This document shows, in pieces, positions 41,251 to 50,964 of a stretch of DNA of 64,000 nucleotides (within the stretch, counting starts at the first letter, position 1; each line of letters opens with the position of its first letter). The translations under genes and the position numbers were made by a program. The notes under the pieces were generated by a model. That model had not been told where the DNA came from and did no database searches. It saw only the letters and a list, made by a program, of their open reading frames with translations. The stretch is from contig CAZWFE010000002.1 of NCBI GenBank assembly GCA_964633145.1, positions 44,368 to 108,367 on the forward strand, in the 5' to 3' direction. This stretch comes from CAJXSD01 sp964633145 (lineage in GTDB: Bacteria; Pseudomonadota; Alphaproteobacteria; Rhodobacterales; Rhodobacteraceae).

Positions 41251-41997
41251 ATGCCAACAGATACGCCACAGCCTTCATTTGTCTTGGTCCGTCCACAGAT
41301 GGGCGAAAATATCGGCGCGGCTGCGCGTGGTATGTGGAATTTCGGTTTGGACCGGATGCGCGTTGTGGCCCCACGCGATGGTTGGCCCAGCTCTAAGGCG
41401 GTCGCGATGGCAAGCGGCGCGGGGCGATTGTTGGACGAGGCAGGCCATTTCGACACCGTCCCAGATGCCCTGACGGACCGTCATTTTACATTTGCAACAA
41501 CAGCGCGTGCGCGCGGATTGACAAAACCCGTTTATTCGCCCGAGGCAGCCATGCGGCTTGCTGCGGAAAAAATTGGCCAGGGTCAAAACGTAGCGGTTTT
41601 GTTTGGCCCAGAGCGATCGGGTTTGGAAAATGATGACGTCGCGCAAGCCAATGCCATTATTTCAGTGCCCGTGAACCCAGAATTTCCGTCCCTTAATTTG
41701 GCGCAGTGCGTTTTGTTGGTATCGTATGAATGGCGCCGCGCGACCGCTGAAATTGCCGATATGTCGATGGAAATGGCCAAGACCGACTGGGCCGAACATA
41801 TCGAAATTGAAAAACTGGCGGATCATTACGAACAGCGCCTAGACGAGGCTGGATTTTTCTTTCCGGTTGAAAAATCAGCAGGGATGAAAACCAATTTGCG
41901 CAATTTGTGGTCGCGCCTGCCACTGACACGCAGCGATGTTCAAATGTTCCATGGCATACTGCGACAATTGCTACGTGGTAAAACACCGCCCCAGTGA
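41251..41997 (+). CDS. trmJ: tRNA (cytidine/uridine-2'-O-)-methyltransferase TrmJ
   Basis: This SPOUT methyltransferase 2'-O-methylates position 32 of tRNAs. The 248 residues carry the SpoU motifs FVLVRPQMGENIGAAARGM (motif 1), VLFGPERSGLENDD (motif 2) and FPSLNLAQCVLLVSYEW (motif 3), with a C-terminal helical extension typical of TrmJ. The start at 41251 has AAAGGA eight bases upstream. Confidence 0.92.
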   Translation: MPTDTPQPSFVLVRPQMGENIGAAARGMWNFGLDRMRVVAPRDGWPSSKAVAMASGAGRLLDEAGHFDTVPDALTDRHFTFATTARARGLTKPVYSPEAAMRLAAEKIGQGQNVAVLFGPERSGLENDDVAQANAIISVPVNPEFPSLNLAQCVLLVSYEWRRATAEIADMSMEMAKTDWAEHIEIEKLADHYEQRLDEAGFFFPVEKSAGMKTNLRNLWSRLPLTRSDVQMFHGILRQLLRGKTPPQ

Positions 41998-42061
41998 CTT
42001 GTTTCAACGGGCAGGCCATTCTATGTATACGTTAAGCAAAACATACAGATAGGCAGTTCAA

Positions 42062-43213
42062 ATGACCCAAGGCAAACGCGCTATTTTCCAAGAGATTGGT
42101 ACAGATAAATCCGCAGCCCCTGCGACATCCGCCCAAGGCGTGATTGAGCGCGGCAGCAAGTCTGGCGCGCGCGCTGGGGTGCGGCTTTGGATGATGATAC
42201 TGTTTGCTTTGGTGGTTGTCATGATTGCGGTGGGCGGTTTGACACGGCTGACCGACAGCGGATTGTCGATCACGGAATGGCGGCCGCTAACAGGTGCCTT
42301 GCCGCCAATGTCCGAGGCCGCTTGGCAATCTGAATTCGACAAATACCGTGCGATCCCAGAATATCAGTTACAAAACAAAGGGATGTCTATGTCCGAATTC
42401 CAGTTCATTTACTGGTGGGAATGGGGACATCGCCAGTTGGGCCGCGTCATTGGATTGGTCTGGGCCATCGGGTTTTTTGGATTTTTGCTGACTAAAAATA
42501 TTCCAAATGGCTGGACTTCGCGCATGCTGTTGTTGGGCGCATTGGGTGGATTGCAGGGCGCTGTTGGCTGGTGGATGGTATCCAGCGGTTTGACGGGCAC
42601 CATGTTGGATGTGGCCAGCTATCGTTTGGCGACACATTTGGGATTGGCTTTTGTCATCTTGGGGTTCATTTCATGGTATGTGTTCCAATTGGGCCAAACC
42701 GAAAAGGATCTGATTCAGCGTCGACGCATGCGCGAAACGCGTCTGTTTTCAATGGGCACCGGCCTGATGCATCTTGCATTTTTGCAAATTCTGCTTGGGG
42801 CCTTGGTCGCGGGGATCGATGCGGGGCGCAATTATGTGGATTGGCCATTGATGGCGGGCGAATTTTTCCCACCTGATATGTTTTCCCTGACACCTTGGTG
42901 GCGTAATTTCTTTGAAGATGATGGTCTGGTGCAATTCATCCACCGCATGGCCGGTTATGTGCTGATGATCTTTGCCATCGTTGTGTGGCGCGTGGCGCGT
43001 AAATCGGGCAATACGCAGGTGCGCTTTGGGTTCAATGCTGTTTTGGCGATGGTGTTTTTCCAAATGGTGCTGGGGATCATTACGGTCATGTATTCGGCCC
43101 CGTGGCAGATTGCGATTGTGCATCAGCTGGGCGCAGTTGTGACATGGGTATTGATCCTGCGCGCGCGGTTCATGGCCGGCTATCCCGCAGTGCAATCCGT
43201 ACGGGGGGCATGA
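42062..43213 (+). CDS. ctaA: Heme A synthase
   Basis: This COX15/CtaA-type membrane enzyme oxidises heme O to heme A for cytochrome c oxidase. The 383 residues have about eight transmembrane segments. Heme-ligand histidines appear in WEWGHRQLGR, ATHLGLAF, FIHRMAGYVL and IVHQLGAVV. The motif GGLTRLTDSGLSITEWRP is diagnostic. The alphaproteobacterial type 2 form lacks the cysteine pair found in Bacillus CtaA. It is five bases before the M32 peptidase gene, so they may be co-transcribed. Confidence 0.95.
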   Translation: MTQGKRAIFQEIGTDKSAAPATSAQGVIERGSKSGARAGVRLWMMILFALVVVMIAVGGLTRLTDSGLSITEWRPLTGALPPMSEAAWQSEFDKYRAIPEYQLQNKGMSMSEFQFIYWWEWGHRQLGRVIGLVWAIGFFGFLLTKNIPNGWTSRMLLLGALGGLQGAVGWWMVSSGLTGTMLDVASYRLATHLGLAFVILGFISWYVFQLGQTEKDLIQRRRMRETRLFSMGTGLMHLAFLQILLGALVAGIDAGRNYVDWPLMAGEFFPPDMFSLTPWWRNFFEDDGLVQFIHRMAGYVLMIFAIVVWRVARKSGNTQVRFGFNAVLAMVFFQMVLGIITVMYSAPWQIAIVHQLGAVVTWVLILRARFMAGYPAVQSVRGA

Positions 43214-43217
43214 ACCT

Positions 43218-44696
43218 ATGACGCAGGCATTTGACGCATTACAATCCTATCAACGCCAAACCGAAGCCTTGGGGCGCATTGCGCAACGGTTGGGATGGGA
43301 CCATGAAACCGTAATGCCCAAAGGCGGCGCAGGCGACCGATCCGAAGAAATGGCCGCGCTTGAGGCGACAGTCCATGCCCGCAATACATCCCCTGAATTG
43401 GGCGATTTATTGGCGGCTGTGTCTGCGTCTGAATTGGCCGTCGTTGAACGGCGTCAATATGATTTGATCCAGCGCAGTTTTGAAAAAACCAAAAAAATCC
43501 CTGCCGATCTTAGCGTGGCCTTGGCCCGTATCACGGCGCGATCCCATGCCGCGTGGGCACAGGCGAAATCCGAAAACGACACGGCGATATTTTTACCGCT
43601 GTTGTCCGAGGTGGTTGATCTGTCCAAGCAAAAGGCCGCAGCCATTGCCCAAGGCACAGACATGTCGCCCTATGACGCGCTGTTTCGTGAATATGAACCA
43701 GACGGTCGTGTGGCAGATGTGGCCGCGATGTTTGATGAATTGCGCCCTGCCTTGGTTGATCTGCGTGCCGCGGTGTTACAGGCAGCCCCTGCGCCGCAAC
43801 TGTCGGGGCATTTCCCGCGGGATGCGCAATTGGCATTGACCCAAGAAATTGCAGGTGTGTTCGGCTATGATCTGACGCGTGGGCGCATTGATGTGGCGCT
43901 GCATCCCTTTAGCACGGGCGGGGGCAATGACGTGCGCATTACCACGCGCTTTGACGATGCACGCCCCTTTGACAGCCTGTATTCCACAATCCACGAAGTG
44001 GGTCACGCCACCTATGAACAAAACATAGATGCGGACTATAACTTTACCATTTTGGGGCAGGGCACATCGTTGGGTGTGCATGAAAGTCAAAGCCGCATTT
44101 ACGAAAACCAACTGGCGCGTTCTCGCGAATTTTGTGGATGGCTCTATGGTCGGATGCGCGATGTATTTGGCGATATTGGTATTGCAACAGAATTCGATTT
44201 TTATCGTGCCGTGAATGCGGTGTCGCGGGGGTTCATTCGGACCGAAGCGGACGAACTGCAATATAACCTGCATATCATGCTGCGATTTGATCTGGAACGT
44301 GCGCTGATTTCCGGTGATTTGGCCGTAGCCGATGTTGAAACCGCTTGGAACGATCGCTTTGCGTCGGATTTTGGTTATGATGTTGATTGCCCAGCCCATG
44401 GCATGTTGCAGGATATCCATTGGTCCGAAGGGCTGTTGGGATATTTTCCAACCTATTCGATCGGCAATATTTACGCCGGCAATCTATGGGCCAAAATGAC
44501 CCAAGATGATCCAAATCTGCGTCACGATCTGGCCCAAGGGGATACAGTGCGCGCACGCGATTGGTTGCGCGAAAATGTGCAACGCCATGGGGCATCTGTG
44601 CCCGCACCAGATCTGATTGCGCAGGCCTGTGGCACCCAGCCCACCGCAGCGCCATTTGTCGATTATATCAATCAGAAATTTTCTGAGTTTCTATAA
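43218..44696 (+). CDS. Metallocarboxypeptidase M32
   Basis: This zinc carboxypeptidase of the M32 (Taq/Pfu) family removes C-terminal residues from peptides in the cytoplasm. The 492 residues match the family length. The metal motif HEVGH is at residues 259-263, and the substrate-binding GTSLGVHESQSRIYENQ and the C-terminal GYFPTYSIGNIYA are present. It is last in a short operon after ctaA and is convergent with the LysR regulator. Confidence 0.94.
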   Translation: MTQAFDALQSYQRQTEALGRIAQRLGWDHETVMPKGGAGDRSEEMAALEATVHARNTSPELGDLLAAVSASELAVVERRQYDLIQRSFEKTKKIPADLSVALARITARSHAAWAQAKSENDTAIFLPLLSEVVDLSKQKAAAIAQGTDMSPYDALFREYEPDGRVADVAAMFDELRPALVDLRAAVLQAAPAPQLSGHFPRDAQLALTQEIAGVFGYDLTRGRIDVALHPFSTGGGNDVRITTRFDDARPFDSLYSTIHEVGHATYEQNIDADYNFTILGQGTSLGVHESQSRIYENQLARSREFCGWLYGRMRDVFGDIGIATEFDFYRAVNAVSRGFIRTEADELQYNLHIMLRFDLERALISGDLAVADVETAWNDRFASDFGYDVDCPAHGMLQDIHWSEGLLGYFPTYSIGNIYAGNLWAKMTQDDPNLRHDLAQGDTVRARDWLRENVQRHGASVPAPDLIAQACGTQPTAAPFVDYINQKFSEFL

Positions 44697-44713
44697 TCAC
44701 CATCAGACAGGGA

Positions 44714-45535
44714 TCAGTGTTTCGGCTGTAAGCAGCTATCTAGCCAAGTGATGGCGTGTTGTATAACAGGGTCATGTCGCCGTGTGACGTGATAGGACAT
44801 CCACACAGGATACGGCTGTGGACGCACTGCGGGCAGCGCCACCAAATTCGGATTGCGTTGGGCCCATGTCACGGGCAGCAGGCTGGCAACCGGACGTATC
44901 GTCATGATATCAACGGCCTGTGCGACATTTGGCACTGTGATCGCTGCGGGCCCACCAAATTGGTCCATTTGATCCTGTTGCTGTTCCAGATCGTGATTGC
45001 TGGCAATCGATAGCCAGTTGGTTGCGGGTGCATTCCAACCTGCATGTTGGTACAGGGCGAAATACAGATCTGTGATTTTACGGCGTAAAACGCGGCCTTC
45101 GGTCGGTTCCACATGGGACAGCACCAAATCTGTTTCACCATAGGCTAGGCTGGCCGGTTTATCCGAGAACGACAGTTCCAGATTGGGCAGTTGATCATAA
45201 AGCGGGGACATATCCTGTTTCGCAATTACACAGGCCAACATATCCGGCAAAGACAGGCGTAATGTTTGGCGCGTCAACTTTTGACCGACCATAGGGGCAG
45301 AGGATTGGATACCCGTTTCCAAATCCCCCGCCAAATCAGCCAGTTTTTTGCCCAAGGCCGTTGCAACCCACTGTGTTTGATCGCGCACAAACAGGGGTTG
45401 GCCCGCCTGTTCGGTCATCCGTTCAATGCGGCGCGACACTGTGGCGACATTCGTTCCCAATGCCTTGGCTGCGGCAGTCATGGTGGTATAGCGCTCTAGC
45501 GCCAAACAAAATTTCAAATCATCCCAGTTTTGCAT
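44714..45535 (-). CDS. LysR-type transcriptional regulator
   Basis: This 273-residue regulator has an N-terminal winged helix-turn-helix (residues 5-64: LERYTTMTAAAKALGTNVATVSRRIERM) and a C-terminal ligand-binding domain that is shorter and more divergent than the usual 300-residue form. The N-terminal helix differs from most LysR proteins in having a Met-Thr-rich turn. No divergent target gene is next to it: the neighbours are the M32 gene (convergent) and gyrA downstream of a terminator. Its target is unknown. Confidence 0.85.
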   Translation of the reverse strand: MQNWDDLKFCLALERYTTMTAAAKALGTNVATVSRRIERMTEQAGQPLFVRDQTQWVATALGKKLADLAGDLETGIQSSAPMVGQKLTRQTLRLSLPDMLACVIAKQDMSPLYDQLPNLELSFSDKPASLAYGETDLVLSHVEPTEGRVLRRKITDLYFALYQHAGWNAPATNWLSIASNHDLEQQQDQMDQFGGPAAITVPNVAQAVDIMTIRPVASLLPVTWAQRNPNLVALPAVRPQPYPVWMSYHVTRRHDPVIQHAITWLDSCLQPKH

Positions 45536-45618
45536 TTTGGTCTCTTGGTATCCAGATGCATCGAATGCGCACCTGCGAAAGGTTTATCGGACATAACCAA
45601 AGTATTGCGTGCAAATAA

Positions 45619-45651
45619 AAAGAAAGTAAGCCATTCAGACGAATGGCTTAC
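45619..45651 (-). terminator. Terminator of gyrA
   Basis: GTAAGCCATTC and GAATGGCTTAC form an 11-bp perfect stem with a four-base loop (45626-45651), followed on the minus strand by TTTCTTTTT. It lies about 40 bases past the gyrA stop. Confidence 0.92.
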
Positions 45652-45691
45652 CGTGTATTTTGGGATATTTAGGTTCAGAAAGGATTGGATC

Positions 45692-48442
45692 TTAATCCGT
45701 TTGTGGTGCGTCCTCTGCTGCATCGTCATCGCCCTGATCCGCGATCCAAGCGACCGAGACAACTTCTTCGCCGGCGCCGGTGTTGAACACACGCACACCA
45801 CCTGCACTGCGCGACCTGAATGAAATACCATCGACAGGCACGCGGATCGATTGTCCCTTGGATGTGGCCAACATGATCTGGTCTGACAATTCCACTGGGA
45901 AGGATGCCACAATATCGCCACCACGCATCGCCTTGTCCATCGCAGTCACGCCCATGCCGCCACGTCCGCGAACGGGGTAATCATGACTGGATGACAATTT
46001 TCCTGATCCAGCGGCGGTGATCGTCAGGATCAGGTTTTCAGCCGCGGACATTTCCGCATAGCGTTCCGTGCTGATTTGCGCGTTTGCATTTCCGCCATCT
46101 TCGTCCACTGGGGTGGTGTCATCATCGGCAACACCTGCCATCGCGCGGCGCATTTTCAGATAGGCGGCGCGTTCGTCAGCTGTGGCTTCGAAATGGCGGA
46201 TGATCGACATTGATACGACGCGGTCGTCGCCATTCAAACGAATGCCGCGCACACCAGTTGATTTACGACCCTTAAAGACGCGGACATCGGTGGTGGAAAA
46301 CCGGATCGCGCGACCAGAATCTGTAAACAGCATGACATCGTCATCTTCGCCTGCAATCCGCGCATTTACCAATTCGACCCCGTCAGGCAGATCCATCGCG
46401 ATTTTACCGTTGGAACGTACATTTACAAAATCTGACAATGCGTTGCGTCGAACGTCACCCTGCGATGTTGCAAAGATGATTTGCAGGTTTTCCCAATCAT
46501 CCTCGGGGACGTCGACAGGCATGATTGCCGCGATTGAAACGCCTGTCGGGATCGGCAGGATGTTTACAATTGCTTTGCCTTTGGCGGTTCGGCCCCCTTG
46601 GGGCAGGCGCCATGTTTTCAGTTTGTAGGCCATGCCATCTGTTGTAAAGAACAACAGCTGAGTATGCGTGTTGGCCACGAACAGGTTGGTCACCACATCT
46701 TCGTCTTTGGTTTGCATGCCTGATAGGCCTTTGCCACCACGACGTTGTGCTCGGAAATCAACCAAAGGCGTACGCTTGATATAGCCGCCTGATGTGATCG
46801 TCACGACCATATCTTCGCGTTCGATCAGATCTTCGTCGTCCATATCACCGGCCCAATCGACGATTTCTGTCCGACGCGGCACGGCAAATTGATCTTTAAC
46901 TTCGTGCAATTCCGCACGGATAATGTCCAAGATCCGTTCGCGAGACGCCAAAATATCCAGGTATTCGCGGATTTTACCGGCCAACTCTTGCAGTTCGTCG
47001 GTGACCTCTTTGACGCCAATTTGTGTCAGGCGTTGCAGACGCAGTTCCAAAATGGCACGCGCTTGGGTTTCGGACAGGTGATAGGTGCCATCATCGTTGA
47101 TGGTATGGGTTGGATCGTCAATCAAGCGGATGTATTCCGCAATGTCATGGGCAGGCCATGCACGGGTCATCAATTTTTCACGCGCCTCGGCGGCGTCCGA
47201 TGAACTGCGGATGGTGGCGACAACTTCGTCCACGTTTGTGACGGCAACAGCCAAACCACACAGGATATGGCTGCGTTCGCGTGCTTTGCGCAATTCATAG
47301 GCGGTGCGGCGGGCGACGACCTCTTCTCGGAAATCGATGAAATTGGTCAGAAATGTCCGCAATGTCAGCTGTTCCGGACGGCCACCATTCAGTGCCAACA
47401 TGTTACAGCCAAAGGATGTCTGCATCGGCGTAAAGCGATAGAGCTGGTTTAACACCACCTCGGCCGTGGCATCGCGTTTCAATTCGACGACAACACGCAC
47501 ACCATTGCGGTCAGATTCGTCCTGAACATGGGCGATGCCCTCAATTTTCTTTTCGCGGACCTGTTCTGCGATGCGCTCAATCATCGTGGCTTTGTTCACC
47601 TGATAGGGAATTTCGTCAATGATGATCGCATATCGATCTTTGCGGATTTCCTCGATCCGGGTTTTGGCGCGGATCACGACGCTGCCGCGTCCTTCGGTAT
47701 AGGCTTTGCGTGCGCCAGAGCGCCCTAAAATAACGCCACCTGTCGGAAAATCGGGGGCAGGGACATATTGGATCAGTTGTTCTGCATCCAGATCAGGATC
47801 GTCGATCAGGGCCAGCGTTGCATCAATCACCTCGCCCAAGTTGTGGGGCGGGATATTCGTGGCCATACCGACGGCAATACCACCTGCGCCATTGACCAAC
47901 ATATTTGGAAAACGGGCCGGTAAAACAGTGGGTTCACGGTCTTTGCCGTCATAGTTATCCTGAAAATTGACAGTGTCTTTGTCAATGTCGGCCAACAAAA
48001 ATGCGGCGGGTTTGTCCATGCGTACCTCGGTATAGCGCATGGCGGCGGGGTTGTCGCCATCCATCGAACCAAAGTTGCCCTGACCATCCAGCAACGGCAA
48101 TGACATTGAAAAATCTTGGGCCATACGGACCAATGCGTCATAAATCGCGCTGTCGCCATGGGGGTGGTATTTACCCATAACATCGCCCACAGGACGTGCA
48201 GATTTACGATAGGATTTGTCGGCCGTGTTGCCCGTTTCGTGCATCGCATACAAAATGCGACGGTGCACAGGTTTCAGGCCATCGCGCAGATCAGGAATGG
48301 CACGACTGACAATCACGCTCATTGCATAGTCAAGATAGGCTGTTTTTAGTTCATCTGTAATAGATACCGATGGGCCATCGAATGGCATGCGTACGGGCCG
48401 GTTTTCGTCGTCAGTTTCGGGTGTTTCAGGCGTTTCTGTCAC
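45692..48442 (-). CDS. gyrA: DNA gyrase subunit A
   Basis: GyrA cuts and religates DNA in the gyrase heterotetramer that supercoils DNA. The 916 residues contain the breakage-reunion domain with the catalytic tyrosine in AAMRYTEVRM and the quinolone-determining region HPHGDSAIYDALVRMAQ, in which the positions equal to E. coli Ser83 and Asp87 are the sensitive forms Ser and Asp. The GyrA box QRRGGKG near residue 570 separates gyrase from topoisomerase IV. The C-terminal beta-pinwheel ends in an acidic tail. The start is a GTG with a weak ribosome site. Confidence 0.98.
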   Translation of the reverse strand: MTETPETPETDDENRPVRMPFDGPSVSITDELKTAYLDYAMSVIVSRAIPDLRDGLKPVHRRILYAMHETGNTADKSYRKSARPVGDVMGKYHPHGDSAIYDALVRMAQDFSMSLPLLDGQGNFGSMDGDNPAAMRYTEVRMDKPAAFLLADIDKDTVNFQDNYDGKDREPTVLPARFPNMLVNGAGGIAVGMATNIPPHNLGEVIDATLALIDDPDLDAEQLIQYVPAPDFPTGGVILGRSGARKAYTEGRGSVVIRAKTRIEEIRKDRYAIIIDEIPYQVNKATMIERIAEQVREKKIEGIAHVQDESDRNGVRVVVELKRDATAEVVLNQLYRFTPMQTSFGCNMLALNGGRPEQLTLRTFLTNFIDFREEVVARRTAYELRKARERSHILCGLAVAVTNVDEVVATIRSSSDAAEAREKLMTRAWPAHDIAEYIRLIDDPTHTINDDGTYHLSETQARAILELRLQRLTQIGVKEVTDELQELAGKIREYLDILASRERILDIIRAELHEVKDQFAVPRRTEIVDWAGDMDDEDLIEREDMVVTITSGGYIKRTPLVDFRAQRRGGKGLSGMQTKDEDVVTNLFVANTHTQLLFFTTDGMAYKLKTWRLPQGGRTAKGKAIVNILPIPTGVSIAAIMPVDVPEDDWENLQIIFATSQGDVRRNALSDFVNVRSNGKIAMDLPDGVELVNARIAGEDDDVMLFTDSGRAIRFSTTDVRVFKGRKSTGVRGIRLNGDDRVVSMSIIRHFEATADERAAYLKMRRAMAGVADDDTTPVDEDGGNANAQISTERYAEMSAAENLILTITAAGSGKLSSSHDYPVRGRGGMGVTAMDKAMRGGDIVASFPVELSDQIMLATSKGQSIRVPVDGISFRSRSAGGVRVFNTGAGEEVVSVAWIADQGDDDAAEDAPQTD

Positions 48443-48566
48443 TGTGAATTGCTCGCATCAGATTTTTCTATATATTGTTGTGCCAAGGTATAGCAGACCA
48501 TTGATGTAGGGCGCAATGGTTGGTTACCTGTTTTGGTCAAGTTTCAGGGATTTGCCGCGTATTTTC

Positions 48567-48605
48567 ATAAAAAAACGGGGCGCAACACAAATTGTTGGCC
48601 CCGTT
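48567..48605 (-). terminator. Terminator of the SYLF lipoprotein gene
   Basis: AACGGGGC pairs with GCCCCGTT, extended inside by CAAC/GTTG, with a run of U after it on the minus strand. It lies 37 bases past the stop. Confidence 0.92.
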
Positions 48606-48641
48606 GCAAACGATGTTTGCTGGTTGTGTTGTGTGGTGATC

Positions 48642-49208
48642 CTAGGGAATAATGCGTGTATATTTCGAACCTTCAAGTGATGCGCCGAATTTGATGCCAG
48701 CCTGTCCGAAAACATAAGCCACAACTTCGCTAAGTGCGGTCGTTGTTTCTGCACGCATTGCTTCGCCGCCCGAGGGCAGGGCGTATTCGATATCACCCCC
48801 TGCGGCCCAGCCTTGGGATGATCTAAATTCCTCTAGCGCCTCTTGGGTCATGAAAAACAGGGTATGCGCATATTGGTGCGCGCCAATTTGCAGCCCAACG
48901 GATGCAAATGTCGTCGAATAATAATCCACAATTTCGCCGTTTATGACCAATGCACCGCGACCATAGCCGCCACCGTACCCTAGGCTGGCCTCAGTAATCA
49001 GCGGCATGACCAGCATGCCTGCGGCTTTTTGTGACAATTCGCGTGTCGTTGGGAATTCTTGGTGCATGCGGTCGATTGTGCGTGCCACGCGTGCATCGAT
49101 TTTATCGGCTGTGCTGCCTGAAAACCCATTGCCTATGCCATTTGTACAGGCCCCTAGGCCTGCGACCATCATCAGCGCCATTGCGCTGCGTCGTGAAAAA
49201 AGTGTCAT
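48642..49208 (-). CDS. SYLF-domain (Ysc84-like) lipoprotein
   Basis: This 188-residue protein has an N-terminal lipoprotein signal (MTLFSRRSAMALMMVAGLGAC, lipobox LGAC at residues 18-21) and a SYLF domain over most of the rest (GMLVMPLITEASLGYGGGYGRGALVING, then FFMTQEALEEFRSSQGW). SYLF domains bind phosphoinositides in eukaryotes; bacterial members are of uncertain role in the envelope. It ends at a strong terminator. The neighbours gyrA and hemB give no functional clue. Confidence 0.88.
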   Translation of the reverse strand: MTLFSRRSAMALMMVAGLGACTNGIGNGFSGSTADKIDARVARTIDRMHQEFPTTRELSQKAAGMLVMPLITEASLGYGGGYGRGALVINGEIVDYYSTTFASVGLQIGAHQYAHTLFFMTQEALEEFRSSQGWAAGGDIEYALPSGGEAMRAETTTALSEVVAYVFGQAGIKFGASLEGSKYTRIIP

Positions 49209-49283
49209 GTTAAAGCTCGATTTTTTTGTTTTGTTTTCTGGGCGATATTGTAACCTGTTCGCCCAGTCTTGTCATCCAGATTG

Positions 49284-50288
49284 TCAGGATTTGGCCAGTT
49301 TTCGCGCAGCTTCGGGCGCGAAATAGGTCAAAATACCGTCACAGCCCGCCCGTTTGAATGTCAGCAAGCTTTCCATCATGACCTTATCAGCATCCAGCCA
49401 GCCGTTTTGAAACGCGGCTTGCAGCATCGCATATTCGCCCGACACCTGATAGGCATATGTGGGCGCGCCAAAGCTGTCTTTGACACGGCGACAAATATCC
49501 AGATAGGGCATGCCGGGTTTGACCATGACCATGTCTGCGCCTTCTTCCAAGTCACGCGCCACCAAACGCAGGGCTTCGTCACTGTTGGCGGGATCCATTT
49601 GATAGGTGGTTTTATCGCCCTTTAATGCGCCACTGGCCCCAACTGCGTCGCGAAAAGGTCCATAAAACCCACTGGCATATTTTGCAGCATAGGACATCAA
49701 GCATACATTTGTATGACCTTCGGTTTCCAATGCCTCGCGCAATGCGCCGATGCGGCCGTCCATCATATCGGATGGTCCGATAATATCTGCGCCAGCTTCG
49801 GCTTGGGATAGGGCTTGCTTGACCAAGGCCTCGATCGTTTCGTCGTTTAGGATTTCACCATCAACGACGAACCCGTCATGGCCGTTACTGTTATAGGGAT
49901 CCAGAGCCACGTCAGTCATAATGGCGATATCAGGCACAGCCTGTTTGATGGCACGGGTCGCACGGTTTGACAGGTTGTCGGGATTCCACGCCTCGGCACA
50001 ATCGGCGGTTTTCAGCGATGGATCAGTATAGGGAAACAGACAAATCGCGGGGATGCCCAAATCGAACGCTTGGCTTGCGGCTTCGACAATTTTGTCGACG
50101 CTGCGACGCATGACGCCTGGCATGGATGACACAGGCTGTTCCACGCCGTCACCATCACAAACAAACACGGGCCAAATCAGATCATCCACACTCAGCCGCG
50201 TTTCGCGAACCAAGGCGCGGGTTGCCGCAGATTTTCGCACGCGGCGAAATCGGGTGAATGGAAAGGGGCCTTGGATCGTATTGGTCAT
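49284..50288 (-). CDS. hemB: Delta-aminolevulinic acid dehydratase (porphobilinogen synthase)
   Basis: HemB joins two 5-aminolevulinates to porphobilinogen in heme and chlorophyll synthesis. The 334 residues carry the two active-site lysines in SYAAKYASGFYGPF and MVMVKPGMPYL. The metal-site segment reads DVALDPYNSNGHDGF; the cysteines of zinc enzymes are replaced by Ala and Asp, the magnesium/potassium type found in many proteobacteria. The start at 50288 has GAGG six bases upstream; four extra residues are possible from 50300. It is divergent from the small membrane protein gene at 50423. No Irr-type box was seen. Confidence 0.96.
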   Translation of the reverse strand: MTNTIQGPFPFTRFRRVRKSAATRALVRETRLSVDDLIWPVFVCDGDGVEQPVSSMPGVMRRSVDKIVEAASQAFDLGIPAICLFPYTDPSLKTADCAEAWNPDNLSNRATRAIKQAVPDIAIMTDVALDPYNSNGHDGFVVDGEILNDETIEALVKQALSQAEAGADIIGPSDMMDGRIGALREALETEGHTNVCLMSYAAKYASGFYGPFRDAVGASGALKGDKTTYQMDPANSDEALRLVARDLEEGADMVMVKPGMPYLDICRRVKDSFGAPTYAYQVSGEYAMLQAAFQNGWLDADKVMMESLLTFKRAGCDGILTYFAPEAARKLAKS

Positions 50289-50422
50289 GGTGTGCCTCAT
50301 ATTTCAAATTTGCGCTAAGTTGGCAGTTTTTTTTGTCATGAGCAAGAGAGCATGCGCCCTTGGCTATTGTCATTCACGTCCAAGGGGTTATGTTGCCCCA
50401 TACTTGAAAAATAGGCACACCT

Positions 50423-50947
50423 TTGGATTACATCGAATTTTCATCGTTTAGCAACATCTGGTACTGGCTTGGGCTGTTTGTTGTCTGGACCGCAGTCACC
50501 CATCGTACGATGGGGGTGCCGTTTTATTATTGGATTTTGGCACGTCGTGGCGATGATTATATGCGGTATTATCTGGAACAGTTGGTCCCCGAAAATGCGC
50601 AAATGACAGTGCGGATGTATCAAGGTGCATCTTGGGTCATCTTTGCGGCATCCGCGTCATTTTTGGTCACAACTTGGGCCGTGTTGGCATTTTATTACCA
50701 AAGCGAAATTTTGCAGGCGTTGTTTTTTCTGCTTGTCCCGCTGTCTAGCGTAGCTGTTATTCGGTATCAATTTGCGCGTGTCATTCTGCGAACAAACCCT
50801 CAATTTGACGATCTGTATCGGGTCATGTATCGGTTCCGGATCTATAAAATGATTTTGGCCGCAATATTTATATTCCTGACAACGTTTTGGGGAATGTGGG
50901 TGAATATGGTCAATTCTGGCATTCTGTCATCTAGCATTTTGCCATAA
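50423..50947 (+). CDS. Small membrane protein of unknown function before mfd
   Basis: This 174-residue protein has four or five hydrophobic segments (IWYWLGLFVVWTAV, WVIFAASASFLVTTWAVLAF, ALFFLLVPLSSVAVI, MILAAIFIFLTTFWGMW). The start is TTG at 50423, with AGG seven bases upstream, and no better ATG lies nearby. I recall similar proteins annotated in Rhodobacterales as suf-linked components, without evidence from this sequence. It is 17 bases before mfd, so both are probably co-transcribed. The family function is unknown to me. Confidence 0.7.
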   Translation: MDYIEFSSFSNIWYWLGLFVVWTAVTHRTMGVPFYYWILARRGDDYMRYYLEQLVPENAQMTVRMYQGASWVIFAASASFLVTTWAVLAFYYQSEILQALFFLLVPLSSVAVIRYQFARVILRTNPQFDDLYRVMYRFRIYKMILAAIFIFLTTFWGMWVNMVNSGILSSSILP

Positions 50948-50964
50948 CCTAGGGACAACATCAT

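Noticed and set aside
50289..50422. Irr or iron box before hemB
   Set aside because: Searched for TTAGAA-N3-TTCTAA in the divergent gap and found none.
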